Positions 23,301-34,614 of a stretch of DNA of 64,000 nucleotides are shown piece after piece; the stretch's first letter is position 1; each line of letters opens with the position of its first letter. The stretch lies in contig MEDY01000031.1 in the NCBI GenBank assembly GCA_001724265.1, forward strand, positions 1 through 64,000, read 5' to 3'. The translations under genes and the position numbers were made by a program. The notes under the pieces were generated by a model. The model was not told the origin of the DNA and searched no databases. It was given only the letters and a program-made list of their open reading frames with translations. The stretch comes from Rhizaria sp. SCN 62-66. Lineage: Eukaryota > Rhizaria, unplaced.

Positions 23301-26300
23301 CGCTGTCGTCGCCGTCGTTAGTGTCGTCGACGGCAGGCGCACGCACGCGGCCGAGCCAGCGCGCCTCCAGCGCAGCGCTCTCGCTCTCCACGGCGTACAT
23401 GGCGACCGTGAGCGCGGTGCGCGCGGCCTCGGTGGTGACGGGCTGCGGCGTGATTGTGAGCAGGATGCGGCGCATCGCCGTCTCCACAAGCGCACGCGCA
23501 CGCGCCACGTAAGTGGACGAGTACGCGCGCTCCGTGAGCAGAGCGCGCACGCCCGCGTCACCGCCCGTGCCCGCAGTCGTGCCAGGGGCGTTGGGCGCGC
23601 CGTACGCGCGCGTGTGCGCGTTCGCCAAGCTGAGAACATCGGTCGCATTGTCCACGAGGCTGCCACACAGACCCGACTTGGGCCCAGAGGCGGCAGCGAC
23701 GGTCGCGGCGGCAAGAATGCTCGGAGTGGTCCCTGGGGCGACACCGGGTGCCGAGACGGCGGGGAAGATGGACGGGCAGTACACGTGCAGCGCCTCGGGC
23801 GCGGGCAGCGGCAGCGGCGGTGCGGGCACCGTCAGCGCAAAGCGGGAAGTCGGCGCGGGCAGCAGCGCGGAAGGCACGTCGCCGGCGCCAGACTGGAGTG
23901 CCGCGACAATCGTAGCGGCCTCATCAGCGCTGAAGACGTGCGGGAAAACGCTAGTGCGGGGCTTGCGCTCGCGCTTGATAGTCGGCTCAACCTTTACCTC
24001 GGGCTCCACTACCTCAAGCTGGGCAGTGGATGCGGTTGCAGAAGTCCTGACACCGGCATTTGGGCCCGAAGATGTGCGCGCGAAAGCAACCCAACGTGGC
24101 TTGACGTTAGCGAACCCAGGAGCGGGCTCGTAGACGACCTCGACCGCACCGGCAGCAGTGCCGTATGTGTTCGCGCCGCCGGCCTTAAGCGCACTGACGG
24201 CGGCGTCGGCAAGCGTGCCGTTGCGCGCGTCAGAAACGGAGCCGCCGGCTGCGCACGCGGCAAACGCGCCAGGTGCGAGGATTGTGTTGGGCGCCTGCGA
24301 GACCTCGATGCCCGCTGCGCGTGAGCGCTCCAGAGAAGACTGCGCAGCGGAGAGCGCGGCAGCGGCAGCCGTCGAGCCCGACACCTCAGAGGCCCAAGGC
24401 ACGGTGGCAAGCGACACTGCGTCGCCACCCTGCGGCACGGGCGCCGTGAAGGGCGCAGTGACGACAGTGAGCGCCTCACCGGGGATCTGCGCCGAGGACA
24501 TGACGTGCACGACAGAGCGTGCGGCGCCGCCGAGGCAGATGAGGTCGTCGTCGACCTGGTCCTCGCGCGGGGCCGCGCCCGTGGCGGCGGCTTCCTCACG
24601 CGCACGCGCCACGGCAAGCGCGCGCTCGGTGGTGACCGTTAGCACGCCTGCCGCGGCCGCCAAGTGCGTGGGGTGGGCAGTGTCGAGCACGGCGTCCACG
24701 AAGCCCTCGGCCGCGGTCGCGCTGGCAAAGGTCGCGCCGGCGGACTGAGCTGCGGGCGCCTGCACGGGCGCGGGCTGCACAGAAGGCAGCGCGGGCACCT
24801 GCAAGCCCGCACCGAGCGGGACGAGCGACTTGAAGACGGGCAGCGCCGAGTCGAAGCGCGACGCCGTGGCGATGGCCAGCGGCTCGAAGTTCAGCAGCGC
24901 GGAGTAGCTCGTCGCGGCCGTGCTCGCAGACGCGCCTGCACCAGCGGAGGACGAAGACGCAGATGCAGAAGCAGAAGAGGACAAGGCAGCAGGAGTGGTC
25001 ATGGACAGCTTCCTAGAGGCAGTCGTGTTGGGCAGCGGACTTGTTGGGGGCTCAATCTTGACCTTGACAGGCGTGCCAACAGTTCCCACGGGCCGGCTAG
25101 CGTCGCTGGTGCTGCTCGAGCCATCGACGTAGTCGAGCAGGGCGTCGCCGGTGAGCGCAATAATGCCAGCGGAGGGATCAGACCCTTCGGGGCCGTCCTC
25201 GCCTTCGGAGCCGTCATCTTCGATGATGTCGCGCCGGTTCGCAAAGCCGCCACGGCCGCAGCCACGACCGCGCCCACGACGCTTCGAGCTGTTACCGGTG
25301 CGGCCGCGGGTACCACTCCCGGTACTCGGGCGCCCGCCACGGCCGCGGTTGCGCGTTGAGTCCTCGTCGTCCTCTTCCTCCTCGCCTTCTTCATCGTCCT
25401 CTTCGTCCGCGACAGCGCGCGCGGAGCTTGCGCTGGGCTTGGGCGGCGCGGGCAGAGTGTTGGCGCGGACGCCGCCGCCGAGTCCGCCGATGTCCTTGAC
25501 GGCGTCGTCGGCCTCGTCCGTGCCGACCGTGGACTCGTCCTCGGCGCGCACATACCACGGCACGGCCGACCAAGTCGGCTCTGCGAAGATGCCCATCAGA
25601 CGCGGCTTGGCGCCCGCCACGGCGGCGACGCCCGTGTCGTCGTCGTCGCCGGCGTCGTCGTCGCCTGCCACGGCGGCCGAAGGCGCGCCGGAGAGCAGGT
25701 TCGCCGACACGGGCGCCAGCGCTTCCTCGCCGCCCGTCGACTCGTACACCATCGGCGGAAACACCCACCGCGAGGGCTCGTTCACCGTCTGCAGCGCGCT
25801 GGGGTGCGTCGGCAGCGGCGCGCGCTCCAGCAGCTGCCCCGCCGCCGCGGAGCCTTCCTCGGTGGCAGAAGCAGCAGTGTCGGTGGCAGCGGCGGCGTTG
25901 GACTCGGCCTTGACAGCGGCAACCTGCGCGAGCGCGGCGGCGCCCGCCGTGGCGGCGGCGGTGAAGGTGCCAACGCTGATCTGCGACGTGATGTACGAGT
26001 AGTTGGACGACGCCAGTGTCGCCGTGGGCAGGATCTTGGCCGGCGGGACGTACGCGTACGTCACCGACACGTCGCCCAGCGCGGGCTGTAGTGAAGCGGC
26101 CGCCGATGCGGTCTCGGTGCCGGGCTCGCGCTTGACAGCCGCAGAGGCGGCGCCCTTGGTGACCTTCTTGTGGGCAGCGGCATCCGCAGCTTCAGCAGCG
26201 GTGCGGCGCGCGACGGCGTCGGCGACGGGCTGCGGGAAGATGAATGCCGCGGGCACGGGGCTGGTGGGCGCGACCTCGTCCAGGCCGTTGGGCGCAACGG

Positions 26301-29300
26301 GGTCGTCGACGGCGCGCACGCGGCCCGCGGCGACGGAGTCGTAGGTGCCGCTCGCGAAGTTGCCCGACACGGGGTCGAACGGCGCGCGCGCCACCACTGT
26401 CGCAACGGGTACCGCAGCAAGCTGATCATCGCCCTCAGTCGGGCTCGCAGAAACAGGCGCGGCGGAGTCGGCGCGCTCGCGCCACACGGTGCCGGAGTAG
26501 ACGACGTCGTCGACGCCGTTGCAAAGGCCCATGGCGGGCGTCACCGTCCCCCACGACTTGGATATCTGGTAGGGGTCAGTTGAACCGGACGCGGCACCAG
26601 AGGCAAGCGCAGCCGAGCCTGCGGGGCCGACGAGGTGGAGTCCGACGGACAGCGCCGTCGGCATCGTCATCACCGATGTGCTCGACAACATACGCGCGGA
26701 CGCCGTCGCCTTTACCGACGCAGCGGGCACCAGAACCGAGCCGCCGGGCGCGGCAGCGGCCGCAGAGTCGTCAGTCTCGTCGGTCTCAGCCGCAGCGGGG
26801 GCGGCGCGGAGAGTCGCCTGGGCCGCGGTCGACACGGTTTGTAGCGCCGTCTTGGACGTTGAAAACGTGCACGCCTCGAGCAGAGCGCCCGTGACCTGAT
26901 CCAGAGTCTCAAGAGAGCGAGGCACGGGCACCGCACCGGCCTCGGTGCCAGTGGTTTCAGCTGCCTCAGTGGCCGTGGCAGCTGCCGCGGCGGCCGTCGA
27001 GAGCGCGACACGCATCGTGTCATAGACCTGGGAGATAGAGCTCACGGCCAGCAGCGGCATCAGCGACGGCGTCTGCGCGGGACACACAGCCGAGCCCGCG
27101 CCCAGCAGCGACGCTGCGGGCAGCAGACTGCGCTGTCCCGCCGCCAGCATCGCCGCGCGCGCGCGGTCCACTGGCGTCACCGTGGGCACAGGGGCGGCCG
27201 CGGGCTGGCGGCCGCGCGGCTTGCCCGTCGACGTCGTGGACGCGACTGAGGCCTTGATCGTGTCGAGCTCAGCCGATTCAACCGGGCTGTCCATCATCGA
27301 GACCCCAGCTGGGCCGGGCGTTGCAGCGCCGCTCTCGGAAGCGCCGGGCGCCAGGCCCAACGCGGCGAGTTCGGTGCGCTTGATGGCGCGCTCGCGGCGG
27401 GCCATCGCAGCGCGCGCGCGCAGGTGTGCGTGGAAGCGGCCCCAGAAGTCGACGCGCGCCGTGGTGACGGGCGCACCGAAGGTGTGCGGCGCCGTCAGCA
27501 GAGACGAAATGCCAGCCGCGGCGGCCGCTGCCGAGAAGGACACGGGCGTGCACAGCGAGGGCGGTGCGAAGAGTGCGCGCGTGAAGTTGGTGAGCCTGCG
27601 TTTGCCGATGCGCGAGATCTTGCCGTCATAGCGCAGCGAGCGCAGTGAGAAGTAGGGCCGCAGCGGCGCGCGGATTTCGCGCTGCAGCAGGTGCGCATGC
27701 TCGTGCACAAAGTGCACAAGCGCGGGCGACACCGGAAGCAGCGCACGCATGTATCCGGCCAGCGTGTCCCAGTGCGGCATCAGCACGTTCGCGGCACGCT
27801 CGCGCTCCGCATCGGCGCGCGCCGTGTCGGTGTCGAGCTCGGTCACGCCGCCCGCGCCGGAAGGCACTACTGCGCTCATTGTCGCGGCAGTCGCCGCCGC
27901 AGCGGAGGGGTCAAAGCGCCCATTCGCGCCCGACGTGGCGCGCGCGGCCTCGGCCACGAGCGCAGCGAGAGCGGACGGACTGGCAACAGCGCCATCAGCA
28001 CAGCTGGTGGAGACAACGCCAGCGGGCGACAGCGTAACAGAGGCGCTGGCTGCGTCCCCGTCGGCCATGGCCTTGGGCGTGATCTCGACCCAGATCGAGG
28101 CCGAGTACGAGAAGGGCGTCGCCAGCGGCGGGCGCGGAATGCGGTCGAGCGGGTGCGCGAATGCGCCCACTTCGTCCTTGACCGCGCCGGCGTCGTTATC
28201 ATCGTCGGCCATGCGCACGGCAGCGCCGGCGGCCGCAGTGGCTGCGGCGGCGTAGGGGTTCTGGTCGCGCAGCGGGCGCGCGGCCACGACGGAGCGCAGC
28301 CCCACCGCGCCCTCGGCGCCCACCAGCGCGGGCGTGGCGCGCGTGGATACGGCAGTCTGCAGCGCCGAGGCGAGGTCGGCCGTGCCGCGCTGCAGCGGCA
28401 GCATCGGGTTCAAGTGGCCCTGCGCGACGGCGCTGAACACCTCGGCCGTCTCGCCCGCCACTTCGCCCGCGGCGGACGCCTCCTCCTCCGCGCGCGGCGG
28501 GAAAATGAGGCCGGCCACGGGCAGCAGCCGCACGCTGCCGCTGGCGACGCCGAGGCCAGCGCCGCCGTTGGTGACGGCAGCCGCGGCGCCGGGCGTCATG
28601 CCCGCGCGCACAAGGCGCTGCCCAACGGCTGACGCCGAGCCGGTCTCGAGCGCGCCCGCGGCGTTGGTGCCCGTGACGTTGATGCGGTCCGTCAGCAGCG
28701 TGTGCGCGGGCGCGGAGCCCATCGGCACACCCAGCGCGGCCGTCACCGACGCAATGGACTGGCGCACCGCGGCCGAGTCATTGGCCGCGGAGGAGTCGTC
28801 AGCAACACAGGGTGAAGCAGCAGCAGCGTCACCGTCGATTGCGAGACTGGTTTGTGCGACGGGGAGAAGCACATTCGCGGCGGTGCTGTACTCGTTGCCC
28901 TCGAAGACGCCCGTGGTGGAGACGCCGTTAGCGACGTGCCAGGCGTGCGGCTCGGGCACGGCGCCGCCGAAGTTGGCCAGCACGGGGTCCATGGCAAAGC
29001 GCGGCGCACCGGGCGCGCGCTCGGCGTCGGGCGCGGACACCGCCAGCGTCGCCGCGGGCACGGGCGCGGCGCCGCTGACGTTCTCGCGCGCCAGCCGCGC
29101 GTCGAGCGCGGCGGTGAGGTTCGTCGAAGAGAGTCCGAGCAGCGAGCCGAAGACGCCCGCGGCCACGGCGGCGGGCTCGTGGCGGCCGCCGACCAGCGAG
29201 GCCACCGTAGCTGCCGCCGCACGCACGGACTCGAGTCCGGCGCTGACCTCGGGGTTCACGCCGCCGTCGCCGCCCGCGCCGTGGCCCGTGCCCGCGCCGA

Positions 29301-32300
29301 CGCTCGAGGCGTTGGAGCTGGCGCGGCGGCCGGAGCTGGCGCCACCGCCGACGGCCGCGGAAGCGGGGCCTGGGGCGACGTTGAGGCGCGAGGCGGCGGC
29401 GACGACATCGGCCGTGAGCGCCTGCTCGGCCCACACCTTCCGGTAGTGGGCGCCCAGCGGCGGGATCACGACCTGGCCGGGCAGCGAGGGCGTCATGATC
29501 TCGATCAGGCCGGGCGACAGGGCCAGCCGCGCGTCAAGCGCTGCGGCGCAGGTCATCGCGCCGGGTCCGTGGCGCGCGCACACGCCGTTGCACTCGCTGC
29601 CGCAGCCACCGACCGCGGAGTCGGGCAGCGTGGCCTCGGCCGAGGCGTTGAGGAAGCGGCGCTTGGCACGGCGCAGCAGGCTGTGTACGAGCAGACGACC
29701 CTGCTTGGCCGTCGTGTCGTGCGCCGCGGCCAGCGCCACGGCGGCGCCAGCGGCGGCGTGCGCGGCGCGCGGGTCCGCGGGGTCCCTTGCGGCGCGCGCG
29801 GCGGCAATGGCGGCGCGCGTGACGGCGTCCTGGGCCGCGTAACCGAGCGCGGTCTCCTCCTCGGAGTCGGACACGGCGCGCGGAATCGAGGCTTCGCTGC
29901 TCATCGTCACCAGCGGTGGGCGCGCCACGGCGCTGGACGCGATTGCGGGGAAGCCGGGCGCAACCAGCGCGGCCAGATAGCTTGCCGCGCCGCCGTCGCT
30001 CTGCGCAGCCGCGGGGCCCGTGGCAGGCCGCCCGATCTTGTTGCGCGCCGCAGCCGCGGCAGCGCCCCGAGAGCCGCCACGGCCACCGTTGCGCATCATC
30101 CCGCGCCCGCGGCCGCGACCGCCGAACTCCTTCATGTGCGCAAACGCGCGCTGGCGCATGGTGACCTCGCGCTCGGGCTCGCCGCTGGGCCACAGCGCGG
30201 CCTCCTCCTCGGCCTCAACCGGGGCTTCGCCGGCGCTGCCGCCGCGGGGACTCGCGCGCGCTCGGGCGCGGGACTCGTCGTGCTAGTCTACCATGGCGTG
30301 GGCGGACCTGTATCCGTCGTCCTCGTCGTCGTCGGACATGCCAAGCTTGCGCCCCGTGGACGCGCCGGGTCGCCCGTTGGCGCGGGCACGCGCCGTGGCG
30401 CTCGCGCGCACCGCCCGCGCGGCGGTGGCGGCCGCTGCGGCAGAGGCGGATGTGACGCGGCGGCCGTTCGCGGTTGCCTTCTCTGCAGCAGCGAGCGCAG
30501 CAGCGGCGACCTCCTCGGCCTCGGCGAAGGCGTCGTCCTCCTCTTCCTCGTTCAGCAGCGTGTCGGCGCGCGGCAGCAGGGCGGCGACGGCGTGGGACCG
30601 CGCCAGGTCCATGCCGGCCTCATCCTCGGATGGGCTGGCGTCGCCGGCCATGAGCAGCTGCGAGCGGCGCATGGCGTGCAGCCGGCGGCGGCGCGCGTGG
30701 GCCGTCTCGCCGGGCAGCGGCGCCGTGAGCGCTGCGAACGTCGCGGTTGGTGGCGGCGGCAGCAGGTCGAAGAGCTCCTCCCAGGCGAAAAAGGGCTCAA
30801 AGTGGGCCCAAAACTGCTCGGCCGACTCTGCGCTCTCTTCGCTCTTGCTCACGTAGCCCGTGGGCAGAGGCACGCCGTTGACACCCGGCACCGTGCACGT
30901 CGAACCCGCGAGCGAGGCGTCGTGCGCGGCCGCGGCCGTGGCGGCGGCGGAGGAGCCCCGCGCCGTGGCGGGCGCCATCCAGGTCCCGCCAAGCACCAGT
31001 GCATTGCTGTTGGCGCCGGCAGCGTTGCCGGTGGGCGTGGAGTTGGCGCCCGGGACTGCGGCGGCGCCCGTCTCGCCCGCGATGCCCATGGTGTCAAGCG
31101 CGGCGAGCGGGTGCGCACCCGCGGGCCGCGGCAGCAGCGACGTGAGGCCGCCCGAGAGGTAGTCGCAGTTGGAGGTCCAGGTGAACTCGTCGGCGCTCGT
31201 GCGCGGGCCGCGCAGCGTGCGCGCGGCGCGGTGCTGGCGCACGAACTCGTTCTGGCGCTGCACCATCTGCTTGGCCGAGTTGGCCGCGATGTCCCAGCGC
31301 ACGATCGCGGCGTTGAGCGCTGCGGCTGCGACGGATACGCCAACGCCTGGCGTGCGCCCGCGCTTGACGCCCGCCTTCGCGGCCTTGGCCGCCGAGACGC
31401 TGTTGCGGCCGCCGCGGCCGCCGCGGCCGCGCTGCGAGTCACCGTCGGCGTAGGCCGAGGGCCGACCCGCGGTGCAGTCCTGGCAGGACCAGTCGCCGCG
31501 GGGCACCTCGGAGACCTTGACGCAGAGTTGGTGGAACGCGAGACTGCAGGGCCCGTCGCAGAGCATAATGGCGTTGCCGACGACAGACTCGCCGCCGCCG
31601 CAGACGGCGCAGACCCAGTCGTCTTCGTCGTCGTTGTCACCGTCGGAGCCATCCTTGTCGTCGGGCTTGGCGGGCTTGGCCTCGCCCGCGGCGCCCGCGG
31701 AGAGCCCGCGCATGGAGGCGCCGGAGCCGGCTGAGTCGCCCGCGGCCGTCTTGCCCGCGGCGGCGCGGCCCTGCAGCTGCGCGTCGCTAGGCGGGTCTGT
31801 CGACACCGAGGGCTTAGGCACGCGCGCGGGCGCGGCGAGCTGCTGCGGGTCGTAGATCAGCACAGTCATGGACACGTTGGTCACGAGCGACAGCAGGAAG
31901 CACTGCAGCGAACGCAGGTCCGGCAGCAGCGCGCGCACATACGCGGGCGCCACAGGGGCTTCTGCCGCCGCGGTGTTGGCGGCCGCGGCCGAGGCGGCGG
32001 CGGCAGCGGCGTCAAGCTCGGCGGCCCGGAGCGCGGCCTCATCAAACGACGCCGAGGCTGAGGCCATGATGAAACTGTCCGAGGCCTCGCTGGGCGCACC
32101 GGGCGGCGCCAGCACGGGCGTCGTGAGGGCCGCGCTGTCAGCCGCGGACGCCGCTACCGCGCCCGTGCGCCCGGCGGCCTCGAGCATTGCCGCGCGCGCG
32201 CCCGCGACGACCCACGTGATGTGGCGTAGAGCGTCGAGAGTCAGCGGACGGTACTTGCCGGGCGCATCCGCCTCAGCACTCGCCGCACTGGCGCCGGCGT

Positions 32301-34614
32301 TCGCAGAGCTGCCTTCGGAGCGGGGGTCGACGGCGTCGGCGAGAGAGGCAAGCGCGGCCCAGGGCAGCAGCGCGGCGGCGGTGAGGTGCGAGAGACAGCC
32401 CTGCGCCGAGAGCGTGGCGTAGGGCGCGGGCAAGTACACCGGCGCGGCCGTGCCGGGCGTGCCCAGCACCACGGCCTCGCCGGGGCCAAGCTGCCGCGCC
32501 GTGGGCGTCATCAAGCGCAACGCGGACGGCGGCGGCGGCGCGGGTGCGGACGGGGACGCAGTGGGGCGTGGCGGCGGCACCAGCGTCTGTGCGGCGGCGG
32601 CGGCGCGCACGGCAGCGGCGGCACTGGCCTTGTGCGACTTAGCAGGAGCCGCACGCTTGGCGAGCTGCTGCTGTTGTTGAACAATTTGGTTTTGCTGCTC
32701 AAACCTTGCGGCAGCACCAGCGGACGCGGCTTGAGTGGCGTTAAGTGCAGCTGCTGCGTTGCGCTGACGCTCAGCCACTTGTTTCCGCAGCGATTCGTCA
32801 TACTCAGCGCGACTTGCGGGGTCCATCGATCGCACAGCTAAGCGGTAGTGCGAAATCTCGCGCTCGCATGATGCGATCGTATTTTGCCGGGTCTGCGCGA
32901 AATGCGCGCGCATCGCCTCCATCTCGGCGGCGTGCTCGACCTGCATCTGCTGCATCCGCGCGTGCAGCTGCGCGGACGACATCGTCGCGGGCCGGCGCGC
33001 AAGGTCGTTGCGCGCGAGCGTGTGCTGGTGCTCCATATAGGCCCGCTGGGTGGTCCAGTCGCGCTCAACCTGCTCCACAGCGCCGCGGAGGTAGGCCATC
33101 ACCTCGTCCGGCACAATTGCGGACGAAGCATCATGCACCTGCTGCTGTTGCTGCTGCTGCATCAGATCCGCGTCCGTCATTGCGATCGGTCCGCCGACAG
33201 TGGTTGCGGCTGCGACCGTGGCTTCTGTTGCTGACGCTATTGCTGCGTCCGAGTTGCGGGCAGGGGTGACTGCGGCGGCTCTGTGGAGGCCCGCAAAGCC
33301 GTTGACGCGGCGCGAGCTGCCGCGCGCGTGTCGGCGCGTCTCGCCCGTCTCCGTGGGCACGGCCGCGGCGGCGCGGACGCCGGCCTGCACCGCGGCGCGC
33401 ACGCCGTCGAGCGCGCGCGGCGGCACGCGGTCGCGCGGCGCGGGCACTGAGAGTCCAGCAGTCAACGGGCCGGGCGGCAGGTCTGCGGCGGCGGCGGCTG
33501 TGGCGGCGGCGGCAGCGGCGGCGGCGCCCATGCGCGCGAGCTCGGCGTCGATGGCGGCCTGCGCGGCGGCCTCGGCGACGGCGTCGACTCGCAGCAGCGG
33601 CGACAGCGGGCGCTCAGGCGGGCGCGCGCGCGGCCCCCACGAGGGCGCGATGTACTCGGCGGGCTCGGGCGCGAGCAGCTGCGCCCGCACCAGCGCCGTC
33701 TCAGCCGTGAGCGAGAAGTCGTGGTCCCCGCCCGGCACACGAGGGGTCCCGTCGGGCGCGAACTCGAAGGCGAGCTGGAGCCCGCGGGGCAGCTCGGGGA
33801 GCTCGCGCTGCACCGAGAGCGCGACGAGCCCGGAGGATCCCACGGCCGCGGTGACGCGCGTGAGCGTGGAAAGCACCGAGATGACAGCCGCTGACAAGGC
33901 GCGCGGGGCGGCGCCGGCGGGGCGCGTGGGCGCCAAGGCGGCCGCAGGCGCAACACCTGAGCGCTGTTGTTGCTGCTGTTGTTGCTGCTGCTGCATCTGC
34001 TGCTGCATGTGTTGTTGCTGCTGCATGAATTGTTGCTGCTGCTGTTGTTGCTGCTGCTGCCACTGCTGTGGAGGTTGTTGCTGCTGTTGCTGTTGTTGCT
34101 GCGACCAGTAGTGTTGGTGCTGGTGCTGCTGCTGGTGTTGCTGCTGCTGCCAAGGCTGCTGTTGCTGCTGGTACGGCGCCGCGGGGCGACCTGCGTTAGG
34201 GACGGCCGCAGCTTGGGCAGCGCCCGCACCTGCGTAGTTGGCGTGCGCGTAGCCCGTTTTAGCGTGAGCGGGGTGGCCACCGGGAGGGACAGTCGAAGGG
34301 TAGCTACCCGTCGCAGCGGTTGCGGGATAACCATAGCCAATGGAAGCCGCCGCTGCGGGATACGTGTCATGGCCGTAGCTGTGGCTGGGGCTGTGACTGG
34401 GAGCGGCGCTGTGTTGCCCGTAGCCGTAGCCGGAGGGTTGAGCGTTGTAGCCTTGAGGGGCTTGGGTGGGGACCTGGGCAGGGGCGTAGTAGGGGCCGGC
34501 CGGGGGCGCATTTTGAGGCACAGCGGGAACATCGGAGGCTGCGGTTGTGTATGACGTCGCAGGTGGCGCGGGCGCACCGTATTTAGACCCGCTGGGGTCG
34601 CTGTTAGGGAACAT
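17326..34614 (-). CDS. Giant PHD-finger protein (about 5,762 residues, two in-frame UAG codons)
   Basis: One frame runs from ATG 34614 to TAA 17326, interrupted only by TAG codons 1444 and 4865. Residues about 1-225 are Tyr/Pro/Gln-rich with long poly-Gln. A helical Gln/Arg segment near 490-640 (RGAVEQVERDWTTQRAYMEHQ) looks coiled. PHD finger 1 lies near 998-1045: CAVC, LCDGPC, FHQLC, WSCQDC. After UAG 1 comes an RG/RGG-rich stretch, then long Ala/Ser/Val-rich sequence with ordered islands such as FSLRSLRYDGKISRIGKRR. PHD finger 2 lies near 4767-4840: CIC, GCEGPC, WFHPRC, FYCQQC. After UAG 2 the frame continues through acidic and Lys/Ala-rich sequence. PHD fingers read histone tails, so a nuclear chromatin scaffold is inferred. 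No catalytic domain was recognised. Single-exon structure and start are by inspection. The standard code would report three genes of about 1443, 3379 and 815 residues. Confidence 0.8.
20020..20022 (-). other. In-frame TAG in giant PHD gene, site 2 (probable sense codon)
   Basis: The context is KRREF-TAG-KCNHALALAYQ, 25 codons after PHD finger 2. The same frame stays open for 2.7 kb to the TAA at 17326. No ATG follows in frame until well past 19773, and the flanks keep gene-like composition. A GTTCTA...ACCAG intron would be 40 nt and would break the frame. Confidence 0.8.
30283..30285 (-). other. In-frame TAG in giant PHD gene, site 1 (probable sense codon)
   Basis: The context is SAHAMVD-TAG-HDESRARARASP. 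The frame upstream is open for 4.3 kb and downstream for 10.3 kb. The next in-frame ATG is only about 123 nt away and the sequence between is GC-rich like exon, whereas gaps between real genes here are AT-richer and mostly over 200 bases. A GTAGAC...GGCAG excision would be 56 nt and would shift the frame. Confidence 0.8.
33960..34175 (-). repeat. Mixed CAG/CAA poly-Gln region
   Basis: The region encodes several Gln tracts separated by His, Met, Trp and Pro near the N-terminus of the giant protein. CAG and CAA are mixed, which usually stabilises tract length. Such prion-like segments are common in transcription and chromatin proteins. Confidence 0.9.

Noticed and set aside
14032-30285. Explaining the TAG codons as intron borders
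   Set aside because: Nearby GT...AG pairs give 34, 40 or 56 nt, none a multiple of three, and their donors do not match the GTACGT pattern of the other introns.
28852-31734. 960-codon plus-strand frame across the UAG join of the giant gene
   Set aside because: Arg/Gly/Ala-rich shadow composition; the minus strand has a PHD finger here.
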